From Hydrogenophaga sp. (GTDB taxonomy: Bacteria; Pseudomonadota; Gammaproteobacteria; Burkholderiales; Burkholderiaceae_C), in the NCBI RefSeq assembly GCF_011772445.1, contig NZ_WVZN01000042.1:1-64000 (forward strand): a stretch of DNA of 64,000 bases, written 5' to 3'. Position 1 is the stretch's first letter. Each line of letters begins with the position of its first letter. A program made the position numbers and the translations under genes. Below the pieces are notes generated by a model. That model did not search any database. It worked only from the letters and a program-made list of their open reading frames with translations, and was not told where the DNA came from. Shown in pieces: positions 8,689-19,720 of this stretch.

Positions 8689-10791
8689 TCAAGTCGCCGC
8701 CCGGCCGGGGGTGAGAGGAACTGTCGGCAGGTTCAGCATGTGGGCCAATTCCTGCGGGCTCATGCCAACTAAGCCCGCATCCGCCTTCTTGCGAATCGCT
8801 GCGTCAGCCTTCGCGTTCTCCTCCAGCTCGCGGATGAAATCGTCCGCCATCTCCATCACGTCTGCGAAGGAATGGTATTCCCGCTCATCGACATCATTGG
8901 GTGCAGGCGGCATGTTTTCCCGGAGCCGCCCAATAGCTCGCATGCGAGGCTGCGACGCCAGGTCTGCCTCCCGCCGGGATAAGGACAAGGGCGTACGCGG
9001 TGTCGAAGGCCGCGAGAGCTGGGCGCCAAGGGCCCCCCCATCCTGGACATGTTCGGCAGCTGCGATGGATTCGAACCCGTCCACATCGGCGCGCGCCGCG
9101 TCGTACATGTCTCGCGCGTACTCGATACCTTTCACCCAGCTCCCCTCCGTGTACTCCAGTCCATTCACGTATTCCGCCATCAACCGAGCCGTCGCTTTTC
9201 GCTGGAGCTCAACTTCCGACGACAAGCCCAGCTCCGGAAACGGACGTTTCAGCAATTCGCTCACGATGTCGAACTGGTCCAGGTAGGCATCGATCTGAGA
9301 CTTCACTCGAAAGCTGAGTTCGCAGACAAGCCGCGCCGCGGACCAGCGGTCGGCATCGGACGCCTCTTGCCATTGCGTGACCGCCTCGCCCAGGTCCTTG
9401 AGCATGCGTTCGATTTCTTCGGGCTTGTCAGCGAACAGCGTGTCATGCAAGGAGTCGAGTTTCAGACCCTGGGTGCGCGGATCCTCCGCCAGGAGGCGAG
9501 TCAGTTCCGGATGAAGCTTCTTGCCATCCTCATGGTCAGGATCCAGGTAGGCGTCGAACGCCCTGAAGCTATCGCTGGCGAGCTCGCCCATTCGATCTAT
9601 TGCGGCCAAACGCGCGCGGATGATGGTTTGGGCCCCGGCCTGCTGCGCAGCCTGTTGCTGCCCCTTCGCGGCTCGTGTGGCCTGTACTTGTTGCCGCTCC
9701 ACTCTGGCGGCCTGAGCCTCCTTCTTCTGGGTCCGCGCAACCGCTGCTGTTTGCTCAGCCCATTGGTACGTCTCGACGAACTCGCTGCCCGGATGCAGCA
9801 TGGCATTTGCAATGTCCACCAGAGCGTGGCCGAACCGAACGATTGGTTCACGATGGGCCGGGACGGTCTGGTAGTGAGGGGTAAGCGTCAACAATTCACC
9901 CACCGCCACCAGGGCGCGGATGTAGTCGGCACTTTTCTGCTGGAGTTCTCGGGCGTGATGCAGCACCTCGTCATGGAACTCGGGCTCGTGGCCGCGCTGG
10001 TCTCGCTGCTCCAAGAGAAGATTCAGCTGATGCCCCATCTCGATCAGCTCAGCCCACTTCTTGTTCAGCAAATCCTGGGGCAGCGACTCCATGCGCAATT
10101 CGCTCGAAACAGGCCACGCCGCAAAAATCTTATTGAAGCGGTTGCACAGCGTGTCGGCGTTTTTCGGGTTGGGCATCCCGGCCATGGCGTCAATGGCCCT
10201 GAGCAAGGGCTCGCCCGCGAAGCAGGCCTTGTCATAGCTGTCGACCAACTGCGTGTCCGCCGCCGTCTTTTCCTTGGTGGAGGCGGCCACAGCGAATCGG
10301 AGCCTCTTCTTACCGGTTTGCTGCGGCCCCGCTTCCAGTTTGCTCAAGGCCTTTCGCGTGGCCGTGGCTTTCTCCGCGGCCTCCTGTTTCAGCGGTTGGA
10401 GCGAGGTGGGGTCCGTCAACTTCAGGATGGGGGCTAGCGTTTTTGCCAACTCGACGACATCAAATTCCTTGCCGCTCTTCACCAGCAGGCCACTCAAGGC
10501 CCGGTCCACATCCGTCTCGGTGAAGCGCCCGGTCTTCCCTTGCTGGATGAGATAGGCGACGACATCTTTGTGAACCCTGCCGTTTCGAGACTTGCTGCCT
10601 TTGCCGACGCGTTCGAGATCAAGCAGCATCTGATGACCGTGCTTGCAATAGTGCGAGCCCTTGCCGGCATCGGCGTCGCCCTTGCTGCGCTCACTTTCCG
10701 CGCGCGCGGCCCCCAGGCGAATGCTTTTGGCCCAGTTCTCAAAGTCCTGGTGCGACAACGGCGGGCGTGAGAAGGGATTGCGAAGGCTCAT
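8689..10791 (-). CDS. large helical protein, candidate type III secreted effector (paralogue of 12567-14996)
   Basis: 700 aa, no recognised enzymatic domain. ATG at 10791 is chosen because it has GAGAG a few bases upstream and because residues 108-122 then align position for position with the paralogue at 12567-14996 (KEF...ELA..L.P in both). The middle is predicted helical with coiled-coil character, including an Ala/Gln-rich segment (QQVQATRAAKGQQQAAQQ). The C-terminus has Pro/Ser-rich, disordered-looking stretches. No signal peptide or membrane segment is visible. It lies 41 nt downstream of a CesT-like chaperone gene and is presumably co-transcribed from the hrp-box-like promoter at 11332-11375. 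GC content is visibly below that of its neighbours. Function unknown; the effector assignment is inferred from the chaperone, promoter and paralogy. Confidence 0.7.
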   Translation of the reverse strand: MSLRNPFSRPPLSHQDFENWAKSIRLGAARAESERSKGDADAGKGSHYCKHGHQMLLDLERVGKGSKSRNGRVHKDVVAYLIQQGKTGRFTETDVDRALSGLLVKSGKEFDVVELAKTLAPILKLTDPTSLQPLKQEAAEKATATRKALSKLEAGPQQTGKKRLRFAVAASTKEKTAADTQLVDSYDKACFAGEPLLRAIDAMAGMPNPKNADTLCNRFNKIFAAWPVSSELRMESLPQDLLNKKWAELIEMGHQLNLLLEQRDQRGHEPEFHDEVLHHARELQQKSADYIRALVAVGELLTLTPHYQTVPAHREPIVRFGHALVDIANAMLHPGSEFVETYQWAEQTAAVARTQKKEAQAARVERQQVQATRAAKGQQQAAQQAGAQTIIRARLAAIDRMGELASDSFRAFDAYLDPDHEDGKKLHPELTRLLAEDPRTQGLKLDSLHDTLFADKPEEIERMLKDLGEAVTQWQEASDADRWSAARLVCELSFRVKSQIDAYLDQFDIVSELLKRPFPELGLSSEVELQRKATARLMAEYVNGLEYTEGSWVKGIEYARDMYDAARADVDGFESIAAAEHVQDGGALGAQLSRPSTPRTPLSLSRREADLASQPRMRAIGRLRENMPPAPNDVDEREYHSFADVMEMADDFIRELEENAKADAAIRKKADAGLVGMSPQELAHMLNLPTVPLTPGRAAT

Positions 10792-10832
10792 TTGGATGTC
10801 TCTCAAGCGTGTATGCGTGGAAGAAGGTTGAA

Positions 10833-11303
10833 TCAAACGCGGGCCGCCCACAGGCTGGCGGACACCGTGTGTTCCAGGGGTTCGTCGCCGACACGGGCCA
10901 AGGCGACACGCCACCAACGCCGCATGCCGTCGAAGTGCACGAGTGCAGCCTCAAAGGCCTTCGGCTCGGCATGGCTGGGGCCGAGCTCGCCGATCAAGGT
11001 CAGCGCGCCGGCCCCGCCATCGCGCGCCATTCGCAGGTTGCCGATCTGGCGCCACAGCGCGTTGTAGGAAAGGGCGAGGTTCAAGGCCTCGCGCTCACGG
11101 CCCTGGGCGGGCGAACCCAGATCGGCAATGAGCACCAGCCGCGTCCACTGTCTGGACCATTCGAGCTGGAAGGACTCGCCGTCCGGGAACAGGGCACACC
11201 AGTGGCCGGGCTGGGGATGAAGAAAGTGCACCACCTCACCCAGGCTGAGTTGCGCCTGCTCCAGCAGTTGGGCAGCGTCTTCTTCGGTGATCAGGCAGGG
11301 CAT
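10833..11303 (-). CDS. CesT/Tir-family type III secretion chaperone-like protein
   Basis: 156 aa from the ATG at 11303. The layout matches class I type III chaperones: an N-terminal helix (TEEDAAQLLEQAQL), beta-strands around WCALFPDGESFQLEW, then LVLIADLGSP followed by a helix (REREALNLALSYNALW). A second strand pair (ALTLIGELGP) and a C-terminal helix ending FDGMRRWWRVALARV complete it. The frame stays open to 11342, but that start would lie inside the -10 region of the promoter at 11332-11359, so 11303 is preferred; its ribosome binding site is weak. It precedes the candidate effector gene by 41 nt, the usual chaperone-then-effector order. The family assignment is by pattern and was not tested by search. 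Confidence 0.7.
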   Translation of the reverse strand: MPCLITEEDAAQLLEQAQLSLGEVVHFLHPQPGHWCALFPDGESFQLEWSRQWTRLVLIADLGSPAQGREREALNLALSYNALWRQIGNLRMARDGGAGALTLIGELGPSHAEPKAFEAALVHFDGMRRWWRVALARVGDEPLEHTVSASLWAARV

Positions 11304-11331
11304 CGACAAAGGGCAGGTCGCAGTTGCGGAG

Positions 11332-11375
11332 TAGGTAGTCACATTTGCCGATTTGTTCCAGGCTTAGGCCGCCGC
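11332..11375 (-). promoter_or_regulatory. HrpL-type hrp-box-like promoter of the chaperone-effector unit
   Basis: On the minus strand GGAACA (11359-11354), a 15-nt spacer and CTACCTA (11338-11332) fit the hrp box GGAACC-N15/16-CCACNNA, with one mismatch in each half. Upstream bases to 11375 (GCGGCGGCCTA...) are shared with the promoter at 15044-15087. HrpL and the Bordetella factor BtrS are ECF sigma factors that read such sites in front of type III genes. Confidence 0.6.
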
Positions 11376-11449
11376 GATCGAACCTCAACCGAGGCTTTGC
11401 CGCACTGCGGCATGAACAAGGCTTGATCGACCCGCGGCAGGCTGATTCA

Positions 11450-12544
11450 ATGCACCCCATGCCCATCAGCCCAGCCGCTTCGCCCACCGACCGCCTGGCC
11501 CTGATCGAGCAGGCGCGCCGCGCCGTGCTGGAGGCGCGCAACCCCGACGCCGGGCCCCGCCTGGCCCCCTGGGTGGCGCGCTCCTGGCGGCGCTGCCTGC
11601 AACTGGGCCTGGAGCCACGCCGCGAGGTCACGTTCGACCCCGTGAGCAGCGCCCAGGCGCACCGCGCGCTGGAGGCCAGCCAGCCGCTGCTGCGGGCCGC
11701 CGCGCCCGTCATCCGCTCGCTGGCGCGTGCCATGGCGCACACGCGCTACTTCGCCATCCTCACCGACGCGGAGGGCGTGGTCATCGACGTCAACGGCCCC
11801 ATCGACCGGCACGACCCGAGCGTCGCGCGCATCGCGCGCGTGGGGGTGGACCTGTCGGAACGCGCCGTGGGCACCACCGCCATCGGCATGGCCCTGACCG
11901 ACCTGCAGCCCGTGTGGCTGCACCGGGGCGAACATTTTTTCGACGCCACCAGCATCTACAGCTGCGCGGGCGCGCCCATCTGGGACCCGGACGGCCAGTG
12001 CGTGGGCATGCTGGACCTGACCGGCGTGAACGTGGCCGAGCAGCCCGCGCTCAAGCACCTGGTGTCGCAATCGGCGCGCAGCATCGAGAACGCGCTGGCG
12101 CTGGCGCGGCCCCACCACCTGCTGCTGCGCATGAACTGGCCCGGCCGCGTGCTGGGTGACGACAGCGACGGCCTGGTCGGCCTGGACGCGGACGGCAATA
12201 TCACCGGGCTGAACCGCCCGGCCGCCGACATGCTGGGCGTGGCGCCGGGCTCACCGGCCGGCCACGCCAGCCTGCACTTCGCGGCGCCGGTCGAGTCGCT
12301 GTTCGACACGGCCGCGGCGCATGGCGGTGCGCTGGAGCTGCCACTGTGGTCGGGCCTGCGGCTGCAGGTGCTGGCCCAGCTGGACCGCAACGCCGTGTCG
12401 CAGGCCGTGCCCCTGAAAGACCTGGAAACCGCCGCCATTCGCAAGGCGGTGGACGACGCGCGCGGCAACGTGCAGGAAGCCGCGCGGGCGCTGGGGATCA
12501 GCCGGGCGACGATTTATCGGAAGCTGGGGGCCAGGAGTCGCTGA
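11450..12544 (+). CDS. GAF/PAS sensor with Fis-type HTH (AcoR-like, lacking the AAA+ domain)
   Basis: 364 aa. The N-terminal region (LIEQARRAVLEARNP... SWRRCLQLGLEP) and the GAF domain (YFAILTDAEGVVIDVNG... GTTAIGMAL... DATSIYSCAGAPIWD) match acetoin-type regulators. A PAS-like segment follows (GLVGLDADGNITGLNRPA). The C-terminus is a Fis HTH (LETAAIRKAVDDARGNVQEAARALGISRATIYRKL). The central sigma-54-interacting AAA+ domain of AcoR is missing, so it probably acts without sigma-54. ATG 11450 is taken; ATG 11459 is an alternative. It may regulate the Mo-hydroxylase operon, from which it is now separated by the candidate effector block. Confidence 0.85.
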   Translation: MHPMPISPAASPTDRLALIEQARRAVLEARNPDAGPRLAPWVARSWRRCLQLGLEPRREVTFDPVSSAQAHRALEASQPLLRAAAPVIRSLARAMAHTRYFAILTDAEGVVIDVNGPIDRHDPSVARIARVGVDLSERAVGTTAIGMALTDLQPVWLHRGEHFFDATSIYSCAGAPIWDPDGQCVGMLDLTGVNVAEQPALKHLVSQSARSIENALALARPHHLLLRMNWPGRVLGDDSDGLVGLDADGNITGLNRPAADMLGVAPGSPAGHASLHFAAPVESLFDTAAAHGGALELPLWSGLRLQVLAQLDRNAVSQAVPLKDLETAAIRKAVDDARGNVQEAARALGISRATIYRKLGARSR

Positions 12545-12566
12545 CTCGCAAGCTGCGCGCTGGCAC

Positions 12567-14996
12567 CTATTTGTTGAGCTTCGGCGGGGTGGATTTGGGC
12601 TGCTCATCGCGACCGAAAAGGCGCTCCTTCAATAGGCCGAACGTGCTCAGTTCGTTCAGCCTTTTCTGCTCGGCAAACGCCTCTTCGATTTCGTCGTCCA
12701 ACATGAAATCCTCCGCATCAGGTGAGAGGAATCGCTCCTCAGCCGACAGCTGATTCCACGATCGATCACCGACCGTCGTCCCGGTGGGGGCAGCGTCGAC
12801 CGGGGTCAGCACCCCCTTCAACAGCGGGCTCTCGGGGTCAGGGGATCGGGCCAGGAGCATCTGATCCACCACCGCGGGTGAGTCGGGCCGCGGCGAATTC
12901 AGCCCATCGCTGCGCCTGCGGTCCGTCTCGGAGACGTCGCCAAGCGACAGCCAGTCGCTGCGCTCCAGCGTGTGCAACTGTTCGGCGAGCGGTGGCTCAG
13001 TGGATTCCGGCGGCAGATCCAGCCGTTCGTTGATCTCCCTCGACAGCGCCTCGTCAACAGGCGGCTCTTCCAACGGCCGCCCAGGACGCGTCGCCAACGA
13101 CACGTTGGCGCGATCCATTTGACTGAACATGTCCTCAAACGCGTCGATGTCGGCTTGTGTGGCGAACGAGGCGGGCGCGCGTGTGCCAATGCGCCGAGGC
13201 GAACGGATCGGCGTCGTCAGCAGCCGGCGATCCTCGGATTGCCTCACTTCAGCCCATGGCTTGCCCTTCGCGGAAGTCACCCCGTGGGCAGGGTGTGGCG
13301 CAGCAGGCGCGCCTCCGACGTCGATGCTCGCCAGAAGATCGTCCAGGCGCTGGACTGCCTCGTCCATCCTCCGTCCGACGAATGCATCCGGCACCAGGCG
13401 GCTCACGTCCTCGTCGCTCAGCGGTGCCACCACAGGCTGTCGGACCGGCTCGTTCAAGGGTGGATCGAGCAGCACATCCTGACCAGCGATCGCAGGGCTG
13501 TCATCGGTGATCCGGCTGGCGAGGGACTCCACGGCCGTCGACCTGACGGGCAGGTTCAGGCGGGGCGCCAGTTCGAGGGCGGGGTGCGGATGCACGTCGT
13601 TCTGCTCCTGAGGCCCTGCACCTTCGACCTCAGCGAAGAGATCGGCCGCCCATTGCCTGGCCTTCAAAGTGCCATTGCCGACGGTCGACGCCAGGGGCGC
13701 TTTTGGCCGGGCTTGGCGAATGGGTCGGTGAAGAAGCGCCGGCTCGAGGCCCTTCGAGGAGGAAGCAACACAGGCCGAGTCCGCGCCCTCCACGGCGTCC
13801 TCAAGCGCGTTCAACCGGAGGTCCTGCTGCTCCTGCTGTTCCTGCTTCAGCGCCGCCAGTTGCGCATCGACATCTTCTTCGCTCTGGACGCCAAACTGCG
13901 ACTTGACGTGCTCTTGCACCGCGTGAATTTGGTCTTGCACAGCCGCCACGGCCAACGCCGTGGTCAGTTCGGTGACTTGTTGCTGCTTGCGCAAAGCGAA
14001 GCGAAGCGACGTGTGTGCCAAGCCATGGGGCGCCGCACAGGCTTGGGCCACCTGCAGCAGACTCTTGGCCATGTCGAGCCAGGCACCTTGCTCCGAAACT
14101 GACAGGTGGGATGGAAATCCGACGGCGAGGAGCTGGATCACCCGGGTCAACTTCGTCATCCACTCGTTGACGGAATCAATGACGTCCTGGCTCGCTTTCT
14201 GAATCTCTTGAAGCAGTTCAGGAGAAGGAGCCGGGCCATTCGCCCGCTGCACCAGATCATTCAATCCGTCGACCAAGTTATTCAGCTGCCTCCGAGGCAG
14301 TTCCACCAGCGAAGCGTGGAAAGTCTGCGGAGACAGGGGTCGGGTGACGGCGCTCGATTGCAACGCCTCGGTCAAACGTTCGATGGCCTTCGCCTCTGGA
14401 GAGTCCGCAACCGACGCACCAAAGAACCGGAGGAATGGTTTCGCTTTGTCCTCCACGTCCTTTGACACTGCGTCTTCGATCTGCTGCGCCTTCTTCAGTT
14501 GGTCATCACTGGAAGACGGGCTGTTCACCAGGGCCGCCCGCTCGGGCGATCCTGCCTGCATCCACGCGTGGACCTCACGGGCGACCATGGTGACCCCTGC
14601 TTTGACCGTCGACCGCTCGTGTGCGGGCGATACCGGGCGCAACGCCAGGGCCAACTCCGCAGGAGAAAACTCCTTGCGTCCTTTCAGCTCCTTCAGCTTC
14701 GGCAATACGCGAGCCAATTGTTCAGGCGCGTATTCGGCTCCATGGATTTCCAAGTACTTGATGGCGCGATCGAGACATCGCTTGTTTCGATGCGCGGCAG
14801 ACTTGGAGAGAGCCTGGCTCGTGTGCATGTGGGACTTGCCATCGACGCGAAACAGCTTGCCCTTGACATCAAGGGAGTTCTTCGTGTGACGGGCTTGTCC
14901 TTCGACCTCCTTCGTCAGTCCAGTGAACTCTTCGCGAGACATGGGCTGGCTTTTGGAGGATTTCAAGAAATTCGGCAGCTTGGGAAGGGATGGCAT
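12567..14996 (-). CDS. large helical protein, candidate type III secreted effector (paralogue of 8689-10791)
   Basis: 809 aa without a recognised domain. AAGGTG lies 6 nt upstream of ATG 14996. Residues 78-122 align with the protein at 8689-10791, including KEF at 108-110 and ELA at 114-116 in both. A middle helical block (LLAVGFPSHLSVSEQGAWLD) corresponds to LVAVGELLTLTPHYQ in the paralogue. Residues about 380-410 form a Gln/Glu-rich coiled coil (LAALKQEQQEQQDLRL). The C-terminal 400 residues are Pro/Ser/Asp-rich and look disordered. There is no signal peptide. It has its own hrp-box-like promoter at 15044-15087, GC content below its neighbours, and a 3' end converging on the Fis-type regulator. 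Function unknown; effector status is inferred. Confidence 0.7.
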   Translation of the reverse strand: MPSLPKLPNFLKSSKSQPMSREEFTGLTKEVEGQARHTKNSLDVKGKLFRVDGKSHMHTSQALSKSAAHRNKRCLDRAIKYLEIHGAEYAPEQLARVLPKLKELKGRKEFSPAELALALRPVSPAHERSTVKAGVTMVAREVHAWMQAGSPERAALVNSPSSSDDQLKKAQQIEDAVSKDVEDKAKPFLRFFGASVADSPEAKAIERLTEALQSSAVTRPLSPQTFHASLVELPRRQLNNLVDGLNDLVQRANGPAPSPELLQEIQKASQDVIDSVNEWMTKLTRVIQLLAVGFPSHLSVSEQGAWLDMAKSLLQVAQACAAPHGLAHTSLRFALRKQQQVTELTTALAVAAVQDQIHAVQEHVKSQFGVQSEEDVDAQLAALKQEQQEQQDLRLNALEDAVEGADSACVASSSKGLEPALLHRPIRQARPKAPLASTVGNGTLKARQWAADLFAEVEGAGPQEQNDVHPHPALELAPRLNLPVRSTAVESLASRITDDSPAIAGQDVLLDPPLNEPVRQPVVAPLSDEDVSRLVPDAFVGRRMDEAVQRLDDLLASIDVGGAPAAPHPAHGVTSAKGKPWAEVRQSEDRRLLTTPIRSPRRIGTRAPASFATQADIDAFEDMFSQMDRANVSLATRPGRPLEEPPVDEALSREINERLDLPPESTEPPLAEQLHTLERSDWLSLGDVSETDRRRSDGLNSPRPDSPAVVDQMLLARSPDPESPLLKGVLTPVDAAPTGTTVGDRSWNQLSAEERFLSPDAEDFMLDDEIEEAFAEQKRLNELSTFGLLKERLFGRDEQPKSTPPKLNK

Positions 14997-15043
14997 GGTG
15001 TCACCTTGGGAAATGGCACCCTCTATCGGGTTGGGTGCGGGGC

Positions 15044-15087
15044 TTGGTGAACCCAGCTACCGGTTCGTTCCATGCCTAGGCCGCCGC
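15044..15087 (-). promoter_or_regulatory. HrpL-type hrp-box-like promoter of the 809-aa gene
   Basis: On the minus strand GGAACG (15071-15066), a 15-nt spacer and TCACCAA (15050-15044) match GGAACC-N15/16-CCACNNA with one mismatch in each half. The segment 15061-15087 is identical at 23 of 27 positions to 11349-11375. The implied transcript start is about 40 nt before ATG 14996, a normal leader length. Confidence 0.65.
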
Positions 15088-15197
15088 CTTGCGCGGGCGC
15101 GGCCTTGATGCCTTCTTGACACCCACCCCCGAAGTCTTTCGCCCGCCTTGACGGGCCCCTGCCTACGCTCACCCAGGTCTTCACTTCGGGGGTTCCC

Positions 15198-15287
15198 ATG
15201 GACTTCGTGACGCTCGCCGCCCTGTTGGCGGCCGGGCTGTTTGCCTACCTCGTGGCTGTGCTCGCTCGGCCGGAGGAATTCTCATGA
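15198..15287 (+). CDS. kdpF: KdpF small membrane subunit of the K+-transporting ATPase
   Basis: A 29-aa peptide, one hydrophobic helix ([18 protein letters not shown]) ending in ARPEEFS. Size, composition and position directly before kdpA identify KdpF, which stabilises the KdpABC complex. Its stop overlaps the kdpA start (ATGA). The first gene of the kdp run, it is divergent from the 809-aa gene. Confidence 0.88.
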   Translation: MDFVTLAALLAAGLFAYLVAVLARPEEFS

Positions 15288-16996
15288 GCGCCGGCGCCTG
15301 GAGCCTGCTCGCGCTCTTTCTCGCGGCGCTGCTCGCCCTGGCCTGGCCGCTGGGGCGCTGGATGCACACGGTCATGGACGGCGGTTTCACGCTCGGCCAA
15401 CGCATCGAGGCCCCGCTGTGGCGCCTGCTGGGCACACGGCCCGAGGCCGAGACCGGCTGGTGGCCCTACGCGCGGGGCCTGCTGGTCTTCAACGCGCTGG
15501 GCGTGGTCGCTGTGTTCGCGCTGCAGTTGTTGCAGGGCGCGCTGCCGTTCAACCCGCAGGGCTTGGGCGCGGTGACAGCGGACTCGGCCTTCAACACGGC
15601 CGTCAGCTTCGTCACCAACACCAACTGGCAGGGCTATGGCGGCGAGACCACCATGGGCTACCTCACGCAGATGCTGGGCCTGACGGTGCAGAACTTCCTG
15701 TCGGCGGCCACGGGCATCGTGGTGGTGGCGGCGCTGATGCGCGGCTTCGCGCGGCATTCAGCGCGCGGGGTGGGCAACGTGTGGGTGGACCTCACGCGCA
15801 TCACGCTGTGGGTGCTGCTGCCGCTGTCGGTGCTGCTGGCGCTGGCCTTCGTTGGCCTGGGCGTGGTGCAGAACCTCTCGCCCTACCTCACGCTCACGCC
15901 GCTGCAGCCGGGCGTGGGCGATCAGACGCTGGCCATGGGCCCCACGGCCTCGCAGCTGGCCATCAAGATGCTGGGCACCAACGGCGGTGGCTTCTTCAAC
16001 GCCAACTCGGCGCACCCGTTCGAGAACCCGAGCGAGTGGAGCAACGCGTTGCAGATGCTCGCCATCTTTGCCATTCCCGCCGGCCTGTGCTTCACCTTCG
16101 GCCGCGTGGTGGGCGATCTGCGCCAGGGCTGGGCCGTGCTCGCCGCGATGGCGCTGATCTTCGTGGCCGCCGTGGTGGCCGCCACCAGCTTCGAGCAGCA
16201 GGGCAACCCGGCCCTGGCCGCGCTCGGCACCGACCAGGCCGCGAGCGCCCTTCAGTCGGGCGGCAACATGGAGGGCAAGGAGGTGCGCTTCGGCATCGCG
16301 GCGTCCTCGCTGTTCGCGGTGATCACCACGGCCGCCAGTTGCGGTGCGGTGAATGCCATGCACGACAGCTTCACGCCGCTGGGCGGCATGGTGCCCACGG
16401 CGCTGATGCAACTGGGCGAGGTGGTCTTCGGTGGCGTGGGCTCTGGCCTGTACGGCATGCTGGTGTTCGCGCTGCTGGCGGTGTTCGTGGCGGGCCTGAT
16501 GATCGGCCGAACACCGGCCTACCTGGGCAAGAAGATCGAGCCCTTCGAGATGCAGATGGTGTCGATCGCGATTCTGGTGACGCCGCTGCTGGTGCTGCTG
16601 GGCACGGCCGTGGCGGTGATGACGGAGGCCGGCCGCGCGGGCATCCAGGACGCGGGCCCGCACGGGTTGACCGAGGTGCTGTACGCCTTCTCCTCGGCGG
16701 CCAACAACAACGGCAGCGCCTTCGCGGGCCTGTCGGCCAACACCCCCTTCTACAACGTGCTGCTGGCCATCGCCATGGCCGTGGGCCGCTTCGGCGTGAT
16801 CCTGCCAGTGCTGGCCCTGGCCGGCTCGTTCGCGGCCAAGCCGCGCGCCGAGGCCAGCGCCGGCAGCCTGGCCACGCACGGGCCGCTGTTCATCGGTCTG
16901 CTGGTGGGCACGGTGCTGCTGGTGGGCCTGCTCAATTACGTGCCCGCGCTGGCCCTGGGCCCGGTCGTCGAGCACCTGATGCTGTGGGCGAAATGA
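15284..16996 (+). CDS. kdpA: K+-transporting ATPase subunit A
   Basis: A 570-aa polytopic K+ channel-like subunit of the high-affinity Kdp pump. About ten membrane segments are visible. The filter-type loops include [41 protein letters not shown] and [13 protein letters not shown]. Length is close to that of E. coli KdpA (557). ATG 15284 overlaps the kdpF stop, and GGAGGAATT precedes it. The stop is 11 nt before the kdpB start. Confidence 0.97.
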   Translation: MSAGAWSLLALFLAALLALAWPLGRWMHTVMDGGFTLGQRIEAPLWRLLGTRPEAETGWWPYARGLLVFNALGVVAVFALQLLQGALPFNPQGLGAVTADSAFNTAVSFVTNTNWQGYGGETTMGYLTQMLGLTVQNFLSAATGIVVVAALMRGFARHSARGVGNVWVDLTRITLWVLLPLSVLLALAFVGLGVVQNLSPYLTLTPLQPGVGDQTLAMGPTASQLAIKMLGTNGGGFFNANSAHPFENPSEWSNALQMLAIFAIPAGLCFTFGRVVGDLRQGWAVLAAMALIFVAAVVAATSFEQQGNPALAALGTDQAASALQSGGNMEGKEVRFGIAASSLFAVITTAASCGAVNAMHDSFTPLGGMVPTALMQLGEVVFGGVGSGLYGMLVFALLAVFVAGLMIGRTPAYLGKKIEPFEMQMVSIAILVTPLLVLLGTAVAVMTEAGRAGIQDAGPHGLTEVLYAFSSAANNNGSAFAGLSANTPFYNVLLAIAMAVGRFGVILPVLALAGSFAAKPRAEASAGSLATHGPLFIGLLVGTVLLVGLLNYVPALALGPVVEHLMLWAK

Positions 16997-17007
16997 GGCG
17001 CCCGACC

Positions 17008-19074
<2,067 letters not shown>

Positions 19075-19089
19075 ACCCAAGGAGTTCTC

Positions 19090-19710
19090 ATGACCAGCGA
19101 CAACACCCCCACCCACCACGAAAGCCTGGGCACCACGCTGCGCGCCGCCGTGCTGCTGTTCCTGCTGCTGAGCGTGGTCACCGGCCTGCTCTACCCGCTG
19201 CTGCTCACCGGCGCGGCGCAGACGCTGTTTCCTCATCAGGCCAATGGCAGCCTCATCCAGCGCGACGGCAAGCCCGTGGGCTCCGCGCTCATCGGCCAGG
19301 CCTTCACCGAGCCGGGCCACTTCTGGGGCCGGCCCTCGGCAACCGGGCCCACGCCCTACAACGCGGCGGCCTCGGGCGGCTCCAACCTCGGCCCCACGAG
19401 CCAGCCGCTGCAGGACGCCGTGCGCGAGCGCATCGCGGCGCTGCGCGCGGCCGACCCGGGCAACAGCGCGCCCGTGCCGGTGGACCTGGTGACCGCGTCG
19501 GCCAGCGGGCTGGACCCGCACATCAGCCTGGCGGCGGCGCAGTACCAGATCAAGCGCGTGGCCCGCGCGCGCGGCCTGGCGCCGGACACCGTGCAGGCCC
19601 TGGTGGACCGCCACGCCCGGCGCCCACTGATCCCCGGCCTGGGCGAGCCGCGCGTGAACGTGCTGGCACTCAACCTCGCGATCGATGCCGCCGCGACGCC
19701 GGTGCGATGA
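19090..19710 (+). CDS. kdpC: K+-transporting ATPase subunit C
   Basis: A 206-aa subunit with one N-terminal membrane helix ([23 protein letters not shown], residues about 15-37). The conserved periplasmic/assembly part includes [33 protein letters not shown] and [21 protein letters not shown] precedes ATG 19090. It sits in the standard FABC order. Confidence 0.96.
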   Translation: MTSDNTPTHHESLGTTLRAAVLLFLLLSVVTGLLYPLLLTGAAQTLFPHQANGSLIQRDGKPVGSALIGQAFTEPGHFWGRPSATGPTPYNAAASGGSNLGPTSQPLQDAVRERIAALRAADPGNSAPVPVDLVTASASGLDPHISLAAAQYQIKRVARARGLAPDTVQALVDRHARRPLIPGLGEPRVNVLALNLAIDAAATPVR

Positions 19711-19720
19711 TGCGGGCGCC

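Noticed and set aside
11304-11342. N-terminal extension of the chaperone gene to 11342
   Set aside because: It would place the start codon inside the predicted -10 element, and the extra 13 residues show no chaperone similarity.
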